DNA of 32,525 bases from NCBI GenBank assembly GCA_021777335.1, contig JAJYDT010000023.1, positions 1-32,525 of the forward strand, written 5' to 3'. Numbering within the stretch: the stretch's first letter is position 1; each line of letters opens with the position of its first letter. Source of the DNA: Pseudomonadota bacterium. GTDB lineage: Bacteria; Pseudomonadota; Gammaproteobacteria; Acidiferrobacterales; Acidiferrobacteraceae. This document shows, piece by piece, positions 7,334-13,612 of the stretch. The notes beneath the pieces are model-generated. The model was not told the origin of the DNA, searched no databases, and saw nothing but the letters and a program-made list of their open reading frames with translations. A program made the position numbers and the translations under genes.

Positions 7334-9337
7334 TCACAGCACAAAGACCAGCAGGGCGAGAAGGGTGAGAAAACTGAAAAGCAGGTATACCGAGATCCGG
7401 CCTCGCTGGATCACGGCGGTCATGCGGGCGACGCCCTGGATCACGGTGGCCACGGGTGCATACAGCCAGTACCAGAAATGGTCGTCTACCTGCACGCGGT
7501 AATGGGGTGCTGTGTCGAAGGGTGATGGCAGTGTGCGGCTCATGCGGAAGAATGGCTCGAAGATCTGGCGGATCGGTTGCCCGAAGCCCTCTGCGGTGTC
7601 CTGCATGCGAGCCGTCACCACGGGGAAGCCGCACCCCCAGGGCTCGGTCTTCCGGACCTTGCCGTGGTAGAGCAGGTGGACAGCAACCGTCACCAGCGTG
7701 ACGAGCGCCACCGTGCTTAACATGAATAGCACCGGGCTATAGGACGCCCGTTCGGGTGCAATAGGTGCGAGCAGCCACCAATGCTGCAGCCGCCCGCCGA
7801 GAGAGGCCCCCAGCAGTTCCCGGCTGACGCTGTTCAGGAGAGCCAGAATCGGGACAGGGAGGAGGCCGAGCAGCACACAGCCCAGCGCGAGCCACAGAAG
7901 ACCGATGCGTTCCGGGCGACCGCAGTCGTGGGCGTCCTGCAGCGTCGGCTCGCGCGGCTGGCCCAGGAAGATCACGCCGTAAAACTTGACCATTACATAG
8001 GCGGCCAGCGCCGATACCAGCGCCAGCGCGGCGGCCCCGATCGGCAGCAGCATGTTAATGAAGCTGTGGGGCAAACTGGGGGTGAAAAGGAATGCCTGCA
8101 GCAGCAGCCATTCCGAGACGAAGCCGCTCAAAGGCGGCAGGCCGGCGATGGCGAGCGTACCAATGAGCGTCAGCCAGGCCACCCATGGCATCCGGTGAAT
8201 CAGGCCCCCCAGTTTGCCGAGGCTGCGTTCCCGGGTCGCATGCAGTACCGAGCCGGTGCTGAGGAACAGGAGGCTTTTTGAAAACGCATGGCTCAGACAA
8301 TGGTAAAGGGTGGCGGCGAGCGCGACCGCCGCCAGCAATGCCATGTGGAATGCGTGGAAGATGATGGTCAGACCGACACCGAGAAAGATGATGCCGATGT
8401 TCTCGATCGAGGAATAGGCCAGAAGCCGTTTCATATCGGTCTGAGCCGCGGCAAAGACCACCCCGAATAATGCGGTGAACAATCCAAGACCGAGTGCCAG
8501 CAGGCCCCACCACCACAGTTGTGCGTGCAGGAAATCAAATGTGACGCGAAGCAGGCCGTAGATGGCGACCTCCAGCATCACGCCACTCATCAGCGCGGAG
8601 ACCGGCGAGGGCGCTGCCGGGTGAGCCTCCGGAAGCCACACGTGCAGCGGTACCAGTCCGGCCTTGGCGCCGAAGCCGAACAGGGCGAGTACGAATGCCA
8701 GGCTCGCCCACAAGGGGGTCAGGTGGGCGGCGCGCATGGCATCGAACGTGAAGCGCCAGCTGCCGCCCTGCAGTACTCCGAAACACAGCAGGATGCTGAT
8801 TGCACCGATGTGGGCGATAAGCAGATAAATAAATCCGGCGCGGCGGATCTCCGGAAGGCGGTGTTCGGTCGTGACCAGGAAGTACGAGGAGAGCGCCATG
8901 GACTCCCATGCGACCATGAACAGATAGGCGTCATTTGCCAAGACAACGACCGCCATGCTGGCGAGAAACACATGGTATTGCAGACACATCAGCCCGGGAG
9001 GTGTGCCCTCTCCGGGGCGAAGATAGCCAGCGGAAAACATGCTGATGCCGGCGGAGGTAAACCCGATCAACATCAGAAAGAAGCGGGATAAGCCATCGAG
9101 TCGCACATGAAACGGCAGTGAGGGCAATCCGAGCGGCAGGACCAGGGTTTGCGCCGGAAGTGCCAGACCTGACAGCGCCATCGCCCCGAGCAATAGCCCC
9201 AAGAGGGCGCTGACCGGGAACAGGATGCGTCCCACCCACGGCACACTCCGTATTCTGACGAGCCCGAGCAGTCCGATCACAAGCCACGCCACCGGAATCA
9301 GGGTGATCCCGAAAAACGCGCAGGTCGGATCTGTCAT
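7334..9337 (-). CDS. hyfB: HyfB/HycC/NuoL-like proton-translocating membrane subunit
   Basis: This first gene of the operon encodes 667 residues, matching HyfB/HycC (about 610-670). It is a NuoL-type antiporter-like subunit with about 15 or 16 membrane segments. Functional residues are present: E145 in AWESMALSSYFLV, K225 in GAKAGLVPLHVWLPEAHPAAPSPVSALMSG, H232 and H239. A second Lys region, TDMKRLLAYSSIENIG, is also conserved. The long C-terminal extension (about 560-667) includes KTEPWGCGF and FWYWLYAPVATVIQG, which corresponds to the lateral-helix region of HycC. ATG 9337 is preceded only by a weak ribosome site. A promoter about 115-150 bp upstream drives the operon, leaving a leader with possible secondary structure. 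Confidence 0.92.
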   Translation of the reverse strand: MTDPTCAFFGITLIPVAWLVIGLLGLVRIRSVPWVGRILFPVSALLGLLLGAMALSGLALPAQTLVLPLGLPSLPFHVRLDGLSRFFLMLIGFTSAGISMFSAGYLRPGEGTPPGLMCLQYHVFLASMAVVVLANDAYLFMVAWESMALSSYFLVTTEHRLPEIRRAGFIYLLIAHIGAISILLCFGVLQGGSWRFTFDAMRAAHLTPLWASLAFVLALFGFGAKAGLVPLHVWLPEAHPAAPSPVSALMSGVMLEVAIYGLLRVTFDFLHAQLWWWGLLALGLGLFTALFGVVFAAAQTDMKRLLAYSSIENIGIIFLGVGLTIIFHAFHMALLAAVALAATLYHCLSHAFSKSLLFLSTGSVLHATRERSLGKLGGLIHRMPWVAWLTLIGTLAIAGLPPLSGFVSEWLLLQAFLFTPSLPHSFINMLLPIGAAALALVSALAAYVMVKFYGVIFLGQPREPTLQDAHDCGRPERIGLLWLALGCVLLGLLPVPILALLNSVSRELLGASLGGRLQHWWLLAPIAPERASYSPVLFMLSTVALVTLVTVAVHLLYHGKVRKTEPWGCGFPVVTARMQDTAEGFGQPIRQIFEPFFRMSRTLPSPFDTAPHYRVQVDDHFWYWLYAPVATVIQGVARMTAVIQRGRISVYLLFSFLTLLALLVFVL

Positions 9338-9396
9338 GGTGTTGCCATTACCTTGCGGACACCGTGGTGAAACAAGCCCAATCAGGCCAGGAATGT

Positions 9397-9429
9397 GGCG
9401 ACCGTGACTGGTGTCGTCCGTCGCCAGTC
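9397..9429 (-). other. Mutually exclusive stems in the leader of the hyf-like operon
   Basis: In the roughly 115-nt leader, GGCGAC (9397-9402) can pair with GTCGCC (9420-9425). GACTGG (9406-9411) can pair with CCAGTC (9424-9429). The two pairings share bases 9424-9425 and interleave, so they compete or form a pseudoknot. No known riboswitch class is recognised. The symmetry is exact, but its meaning is inferred. Confidence 0.3.
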
Positions 9430-9440
9430 AAGCCAGTGCC

Positions 9441-9469
9441 TTGACATGAGCCGCGGATATTATCATTCT
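9441..9469 (+). promoter_or_regulatory. Promoter of the ribbon-helix-helix gene
   Basis: A perfect -35 TTGACA (9441-9446) is followed 17 bp later by CATTCT (9464-9469), which matches TATAAT at the important second and last positions. It would start transcription about 25-27 bp before the ATG at 9503. The -10 overlaps the first TTCTA operator box. Confidence 0.45.
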
Positions 9470-9487
9470 AGTATACTTCTATGTAAA
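9459..9487 (-). promoter_or_regulatory. Sigma-70-type promoter of the hyf-like (Ehr) operon
   Basis: On the minus strand TTTACA (plus 9482-9487, 5 of 6 to consensus) is separated by exactly 17 bp from GATAAT (plus 9459-9464, 5 of 6). This is the best promoter upstream of the operon. It overlaps the divergent promoter of the RHH gene and two of the three operator boxes, so the two transcription units share one control region. Confidence 0.6.
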
Positions 9488-9492
9488 TAGAA
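9466..9492. promoter_or_regulatory. Candidate RHH operator: three TTCTA boxes at 11-bp phasing
   Basis: TTCTA occurs at 9466-9470 and 9477-9481, and its inverse TAGAA at 9488-9492. All three start exactly 11 bp apart, which places them on one face of the helix. The last two form the palindrome TTCTATGTAAATAGAA (9477-9492). Short repeated boxes at one helical turn are how Arc/MetJ/CopG-type ribbon-helix-helix dimers usually bind. The array covers the -10 of the RHH gene and the -35 and spacer of the opposing operon promoter. Confidence 0.55.
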
Positions 9493-9502
9493 CACATCTT
9501 GA

Positions 9503-9703
9503 ATGCCACGGGAAAACCGCACCGCCAGGCTCACCGTCCTGATCGATCCCCGCAAGAAGGCGGTCTTTGAGGAGTTGTGTGCGGAAGAGGATGTGACACC
9601 ATCACAGATGGTGCGAAAGCTGCTACGGGAATATATTGAACGCCGTACCGGACAGCCGTGGCGCCCCGAGGAATACGTCAAGCACCGCGCCCCCAGGAAA
9701 TAG
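9503..9703 (+). CDS. Small ribbon-helix-helix DNA-binding protein, likely regulator of the adjacent operon
   Basis: This 66-residue protein begins with a basic segment and a beta strand (RTARLTVLIDP, about residues 6-16). Helix A follows (RKKAVFEELCAEEDV), then a turn with TPSQMVR and helix B (MVRKLLREYIERRTG). This is the MetJ/Arc/CopG fold. The basic C-terminal tail ends KHRAPRK. Such proteins act as dimers whose strands enter the major groove. No toxin gene follows, so an antitoxin role is not supported here. Its divergent position next to the hyf-like operon and the phased boxes in the shared promoter point to control of that operon and of itself. ATG 9503 has no good ribosome site, and the leader is short. 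The target is inferred. Confidence 0.75.
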   Translation: MPRENRTARLTVLIDPRKKAVFEELCAEEDVTPSQMVRKLLREYIERRTGQPWRPEEYVKHRAPRK

Positions 9704-10074
9704 CCCCGGTGTGCGGGCTGGCACAAGGGATCTCGAGGGGGATTCCCCCGGGACTCCTGTTTTTTCAGTGTCTCCAGATCCTTCAGATCCGGGGGATGCC
9801 CTGAGTTCCTCTGTCTGTTTCACAGACGTGATCCCCCCGGTGCGGCCTGTCCATGCCCGGAATCAGCGGTATCAACGCCGGGCCATCGGCCAGAACCTTG
9901 AGTGAGATGGCGGGTGTCGTGGCGTGGTCTGTCGGGTTCCTGGAGGTGGGTGACGTATCGCGCTGGCGATCGCGGGCATGCGGCCAGCGTTCTACCGAAG
10001 AGACGGATCCGGCGCTCCCAGGCCAGCCCGTAGGCGAGGGTCAAACGGAAGCCCCGCAAGCGTCTTGTCGCTAG
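9704..10074. other. Non-coding stretch with several hairpins between the RHH gene and bioF
   Basis: No convincing gene is seen here. Just after the RHH stop, AGCCC (9702-9706) pairs with GGGCT (9715-9719). GGGGG (9737-9741) then pairs with CCCCC (9745-9749), followed 10 nt later by six T's (9760-9765). Either may contribute to termination. A nested inverted repeat lies at 9789-9840 and is listed separately. An open frame on the minus strand (9820-10059) lacks recognisable motifs and was rejected. Confidence 0.4.
9789..9840. repeat. Nested inverted repeat
   Basis: The outer arms CCGGGGGAT (9789-9797) and ATCCCCCCGG (9831-9840, one extra C) enclose a perfect inner hairpin. In the inner hairpin GTCTGT (9813-9818) and ACAGAC (9822-9827) surround the loop TTC. 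The result could be a two-stem RNA, a terminator element or a protein site. It lies between two plus-strand transcription units. Confidence 0.4.
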
Positions 10075-10107
10075 TTGTCAACATTGGGATCAGATTTCGG
10101 TTGACTG
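10075..10107. promoter_or_regulatory. BirA-type biotin operator upstream of bioF
   Basis: TTGTCAACA (10075-10083) and GGTTGACTG (10099-10107) form an inverted repeat with a 15-bp spacer. The core GTCAAC/GTTGAC is perfect. The geometry and sequence match the bacterial BirA box (TTGTMAACC-N15-GGTTKACAA). The right half overlaps the -35 of the bioF promoter, so binding of biotinyl-AMP-loaded BirA would block RNA polymerase when biotin is plentiful. Confidence 0.75.
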
Positions 10108-10128
10108 TAAATTCCCGCGGATTAGACT
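10101..10128 (+). promoter_or_regulatory. bioF promoter, predicting a leaderless transcript
   Basis: TTGACT (10101-10106) and TAGACT (10123-10128) are separated by 16 bp. Transcription would begin around 10134-10136, which is at the A of the bioF ATG. No Shine-Dalgarno is visible upstream of that ATG. The -35 lies inside the BirA-like box. Confidence 0.6.
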
Positions 10129-10135
10129 GCGGCTC

Positions 10136-11296
10136 ATGTTTCAGGAACCACTAAGAACGGGGCTCGCGAAGCGCCGCGCGCAGCATTTGTATCGGCACCG
10201 GCGGCTGAGGGAAGGTCCGCAGCAGGTCGATCTGTCGCACGACGGCGCCATGCTGCTGTCGTTCTGCAGCAACGATTATCTCGGGCTTGCCAACCACCCC
10301 GAGGTCGTGACCGCCCTAGCGGAGGGAGCGCGGCGCTACGGGGTGGGCGCGGGGGCTTCCCATCTTGTCAGCGGGCATATGCGGGTGCATCAGGAACTCG
10401 AGGAGGCACTCGCGGCGTTTGTCGGACGGCCTCGGGCACTGCTCTTCTCCAGCGGTTACCTGGCGAATCTCGGCCTGCTGCAGGCACTGGCCGACCGGCG
10501 CAGCGTGATCTTCGAGGACCGCCTGAATCACGCCTCGCTGCTTGATGCCGCACGTCTTTGCAAGGCACGTGTTCGCCGTATCCCGCACCGGGACAGTGCC
10601 CGGCTTGGCGAGTGGCTGGGGGGGGAGGATAGCCGGGGGCCGCGCTTCGTTGTGACTGACGGAGTGTTCAGCATGGACGGTGATCTCGCCGATCTGCCGG
10701 TGCTCGACCGGCTGTGCGCCGACGAGGGTGCGCTGCTCGTGGTGGATGACGCACATGGGCTCGGTGTCATGGGTGCCACCGGCCGCGGCACCTTCGAGCG
10801 ACTCGGTGTCAGGCCCGGGGCGCATAACCTGGTCATGGGAACGCTCGGCAAGGCGTTTGGAGTTGCCGGTGCTTTTGTTGCGGGGGACGAGGTGATCATC
10901 GAGACGCTGATCCAGCGTGCGCGCACGTATATCTATACGACGGCGTCGCCCCCGGCATTGGCCTACGCGCTGCTCCGAAGTCTTGCCCTGGTGGAGCGCG
11001 AAGGCTGGCGCCGTGAACGGCTCAACAGTCACATTGACCGGTTCCGGCGGGGTGCGCACACCCTCGGTATTCCGCTGCTACCCTCGGAGACCCCGATCCA
11101 GCCGGTTGTCCTCGGGGATCCGGAGCGCGCGCTCGCGGTCTCGGCGGGTCTTGAGCAGGAGGGGTTTATTGTCCCGGCGATACGTCCTCCGACAGTGCCG
11201 ACGGGCAGCGCGCGCCTGAGAATCACCCTGTCTGCGGCCCACGAGCCCTGGCATATCGAGCGGCTGCTCGACGCCTTGGGCCGCCTGTGTAGATGA
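10136..11296 (+). CDS. bioF: 8-amino-7-oxononanoate synthase BioF
   Basis: This 386-residue PLP enzyme condenses pimeloyl-ACP (or -CoA) with L-alanine to 8-amino-7-oxononanoate, the first step in building the biotin rings. Family length is about 384-390. Motifs seen are FCSNDYLGL (43-51), GAGASHLVSGHMRVH (71-85), the PLP-stacking His in DRLNHASLLDA (H132), VVDDAHGLG (202-210, Asp that binds the pyridinium N) and the Schiff-base lysine K239 in MGTLGKAFG. The start MFQEPLRTGLAKRRAQHLYR aligns with the usual N-terminus. It heads the bioF-H-C-D operon behind a BirA-like operator. The gene is complete and undamaged. BioB and BioA are not in this window. Confidence 0.97.
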   Translation: MFQEPLRTGLAKRRAQHLYRHRRLREGPQQVDLSHDGAMLLSFCSNDYLGLANHPEVVTALAEGARRYGVGAGASHLVSGHMRVHQELEEALAAFVGRPRALLFSSGYLANLGLLQALADRRSVIFEDRLNHASLLDAARLCKARVRRIPHRDSARLGEWLGGEDSRGPRFVVTDGVFSMDGDLADLPVLDRLCADEGALLVVDDAHGLGVMGATGRGTFERLGVRPGAHNLVMGTLGKAFGVAGAFVAGDEVIIETLIQRARTYIYTTASPPALAYALLRSLALVEREGWRRERLNSHIDRFRRGAHTLGIPLLPSETPIQPVVLGDPERALAVSAGLEQEGFIVPAIRPPTVPTGSARLRITLSAAHEPWHIERLLDALGRLCR

Positions 11297-11300
11297 CCTC

Positions 11301-12032
11301 GTGGCGAGCGTCATCTGTATTCATGGGTGGGGACTTAACGCGGCCATATGGTCCGCGACATCCGCCCGCCTTTCACAATGGCATACGGTGCACACGCCTG
11401 ATCTTCCTGGCCACGGTACGAGCGACGCCGACTGTCCGGACCGTCTGGAACCCCTGGTGCGGATGCTGGCGAGGGACATCCCGGATGGCAGTACCTGGAT
11501 CGGGTGGTCCTTCGGCGGAGAGATCGCACTTGCCGCCGCCATAATGCTTCCGCACAAGGTTGCGCGCCTGCTGCTCATCTCGACAACACCACGGTTCATG
11601 CAAGCACCGGACTGGCCGCATGGGGTCGCACTCAGTCAATGGAGCGCATTTGCCGCCGAGCTGGCGGCAGACTATGACCGGACACTCGGGCGATTTCTGG
11701 CGCTTCAGTGCGGTGGCCATGAGCTTGGCGCGGTGCGTTCGCTGCGCCGGGCACTGGTTGCCCGGGGACGGCCGCGTACGGATTCGCTCGCGGCCGCGCT
11801 CGCGGTCATGGCAGATACGGATCTGCGCGCCGGACTGGAGGCTGTGCGCGTGCCAGCGCTCGTCGTGCACGGCGGGAAAGACCGGATCGTTCCGGTCGCA
11901 GCAGGACGCTGGCTCGCATCGCATCTGCCCGCCGCGGAAGCGATGCTGTTGCCCGACGCCGGACATGCCCCGTTTCTGACGGAAGACACGGTGTTCTATG
12001 CTGCCGCAGAGCGGTTCCTGAACGGATCATGA
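11301..12032 (+). CDS. bioH: Pimeloyl-ACP methyl ester esterase BioH
   Basis: This 243-residue alpha/beta hydrolase frees pimeloyl-ACP from the methyl ester made by BioC's disguise pathway. The oxyanion-hole segment CIHGWGLNAAIW lies at 6-17. The catalytic triad reads S70 (GWSFGGE), D194 (GGKDRIVP) and H222 (DAGHAPF). These segments match E. coli BioH closely (LLHGWGLNAEVW, GWSLGG, AAHAPF). The GTG start at 11301 lies 4 nt after the bioF stop. The protein begins right at the first strand, about 10 residues shorter at the N-terminus than E. coli BioH. It overlaps bioC as ATGA, so the two are translationally coupled. Confidence 0.94.
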   Translation: MASVICIHGWGLNAAIWSATSARLSQWHTVHTPDLPGHGTSDADCPDRLEPLVRMLARDIPDGSTWIGWSFGGEIALAAAIMLPHKVARLLLISTTPRFMQAPDWPHGVALSQWSAFAAELAADYDRTLGRFLALQCGGHELGAVRSLRRALVARGRPRTDSLAAALAVMADTDLRAGLEAVRVPALVVHGGKDRIVPVAAGRWLASHLPAAEAMLLPDAGHAPFLTEDTVFYAAAERFLNGS

Positions 12033-12883
12033 GCGGCCCATTTTTGGACAAGCGCCACATCCGGACTGCCTTTGAGCGTGCGGCGCCGGGCTATGATCAT
12101 GCGGCACCACTGCAGCGCATGGTGGGGGACCGTCTCCTGGAGCGGCTCGATGTTCTCGCGATCGCGCCGCGGAGGATACTTGATGCCGGTGCCGGGACGG
12201 GATACTGCCTGCCCCTGCTGCGCCGGCGCTATTCCGCCACCGTGATTGCGCTTGACCTCGCGCTGGCAATGCTGCGCGAGGCGCGCCGGCGTGATGGCTG
12301 GCGTTCGCGCAGCCCGTGTGTCTGCGCAGATGTCGAACAATTGCCGCTCGCTCAGGCGAGCGTCGGTCTCGTGCTTTCGAACCTGACACTGCAGTGGTGC
12401 GATGCCGAGGCGGCCTTCCGCGAATTTGCGCGCGTGTTGGCACCGGAGGGACTGCTTTTATTCTCGAGTTTCGGGCCGGACACGCTGAAGGAGGTCCGCG
12501 CCGCGTGGGCCGGGGTGGACGATGAGGTGCATGTTCACGATTTTGTTGATATGCATGACTTGGGCGATGGCCTTATGCGTTCAGGTTTTTCGGAGCCGGT
12601 GCTGGATATCGACCGGATTACGCTCCGTTATCCTGCGGCTTCGGACATACTCTCGGATCTGAAAGGGCTCGGGGCCCACAATGCGCGCACGGGACGGTTT
12701 TCGGGCCTGACCGGCAAAGACCGTTTTCGCCGGTTTGAGGAGCGTCTGTCGGCAGGTCGCGGCGAAGACGGCCGGATCCCGGTAACGTTCGAGGTCGTCT
12801 ACGGACAGGCGTGGAGGCCTGACAGGCCACCCGAGGCAGAGGGTGCGCCGGTACCTGTCCATTGGCTTGGGAGGCCGCAGTGA
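12029..12883 (+). CDS. bioC: Malonyl-ACP O-methyltransferase BioC
   Basis: This 284-residue SAM-dependent methyltransferase methylates the free carboxyl of malonyl-ACP, letting the fatty-acid machinery build pimeloyl-ACP methyl ester. The N-terminus MSGPFLDKRHIRTAFERAAPGYD carries the BioC pattern (F-D-K-x2-IRxxFxRAAxxYDxxAxLQ). Motif I of the Rossmann fold is ILDAGAGTG. CADVEQLPLAQASVGLVLSNLTLQWC is the acidic loop plus motif IV. LLFSSFGPDTLKEVRAAW and VHDFVDMHDLGDGLMRSGF are further BioC signatures. Its ATG overlaps the bioH stop, and its own stop overlaps the GTG of the broken bioD as GTGA. It is complete and within normal family length. Confidence 0.95.
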   Translation: MSGPFLDKRHIRTAFERAAPGYDHAAPLQRMVGDRLLERLDVLAIAPRRILDAGAGTGYCLPLLRRRYSATVIALDLALAMLREARRRDGWRSRSPCVCADVEQLPLAQASVGLVLSNLTLQWCDAEAAFREFARVLAPEGLLLFSSFGPDTLKEVRAAWAGVDDEVHVHDFVDMHDLGDGLMRSGFSEPVLDIDRITLRYPAASDILSDLKGLGAHNARTGRFSGLTGKDRFRRFEERLSAGRGEDGRIPVTFEVVYGQAWRPDRPPEAEGAPVPVHWLGRPQ

Positions 12884-13531
12884 GAGACGGCTGGTTTTTG
12901 ACCGGCACTGACACCGGCGTGGGCAAGACCGCAGGGCTCGGCCAGACTCCTCCAGGCGCTCGGGCCAGCGGCTCGTCACCGTGGGCATGAAGCCGGTGGC
13001 CACAGGCGCTGAACTTCTGGGTGGGCGTCTGGTCGCGGATGACGCCATTCGTTTGAATGAGGTGTCCACGGTCACGCGCGATTACGATGACGTCAATCCT
13101 TACGTCTACCGTCCGCCGGTATCACCGCATCTTGCCGCCGGGGAGGCGAGACATCCGGTCCGCTTTGACACCGCGAGCGATGTGTTTTCACGTCTCACAG
13201 GTGTTGCCGACGCGGTCGCGGTCGAGGGCCGGAGGATGGCTTACCTCGCTGGATGATCGGCGCACGATGGAGGATCTCGTGGTCACCCTGTGCCTCGGCT
13301 GCATCAGTCACCCCCTGTTGTCGCACGACCGCATTGTCGTCTCGGGTTTGCCATTTCAGGGAGGGTCGCAAACGATGCCGGGGCTCGCTGGCAGGCACCA
13401 CGCCTGTCATCGCCACACTCGCTGCGCGGCTCGGGCGGGAGCTCGGAAGTCTTCCCCATGACCCCGCCCTGCCGTGGATCCTTGAGTTGCCGTGTTTCCT
13501 GATGCCACGCACACCCCCGTCCAATGCCTGA
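12880..13531 (+). pseudogene. bioD: Degraded dethiobiotin synthetase gene (bioD), several frameshifts
   Basis: BioD makes dethiobiotin from DAPA, CO2 and ATP. The GTG at 12880 begins GWFLTGTDTGVGKT with an intact P-loop, but that frame stops at about 12990. BioD-like sequence then resumes in other frames: ARLLQALG (about 12942-12965), QRLVTVGMKPVATGAE with NPYVYRPPVSPHLAAGEA to about 13215 (MKPVA and P-x-APHxAA motifs), then GGWLTSLDDRRTMEDLVVTL and LGCISHPLLSHDRIVVSGL (about 13220-13350), then AGTTPVIATLAARLGRELGSLP from about 13395. At least four frame changes are needed, and the segment LPV.LVVGLR before LGCISH is missing. The neighbouring bio genes are clean, so sequencing error is unlikely to explain all of it. 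A functional bioD would have to be elsewhere. Confidence 0.85.
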
Positions 13532-13612
13532 CGCTCGACTCCGGGCCCGTGGTTTTATTTGAACCCGCCTGGTCGCCTAAGACAGCATCATCCCGTCAGA
13601 TCATGCGGTTGG

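Noticed and set aside
9503-9905. Toxin-antitoxin system around the RHH protein
   Set aside because: No toxin-like gene follows the RHH gene within 400 bp, and its boxes point to control of the divergent operon instead.
9820-10059. 79-codon minus-strand open frame beginning MRGFRLTLAYGLAWERR
   Set aside because: It has no recognisable domain or ribosome site, and it overlaps the nested inverted repeat. The N-terminal part looks protein-like, but the rest is Arg/Pro/His-rich as in chance frames of GC-rich DNA.
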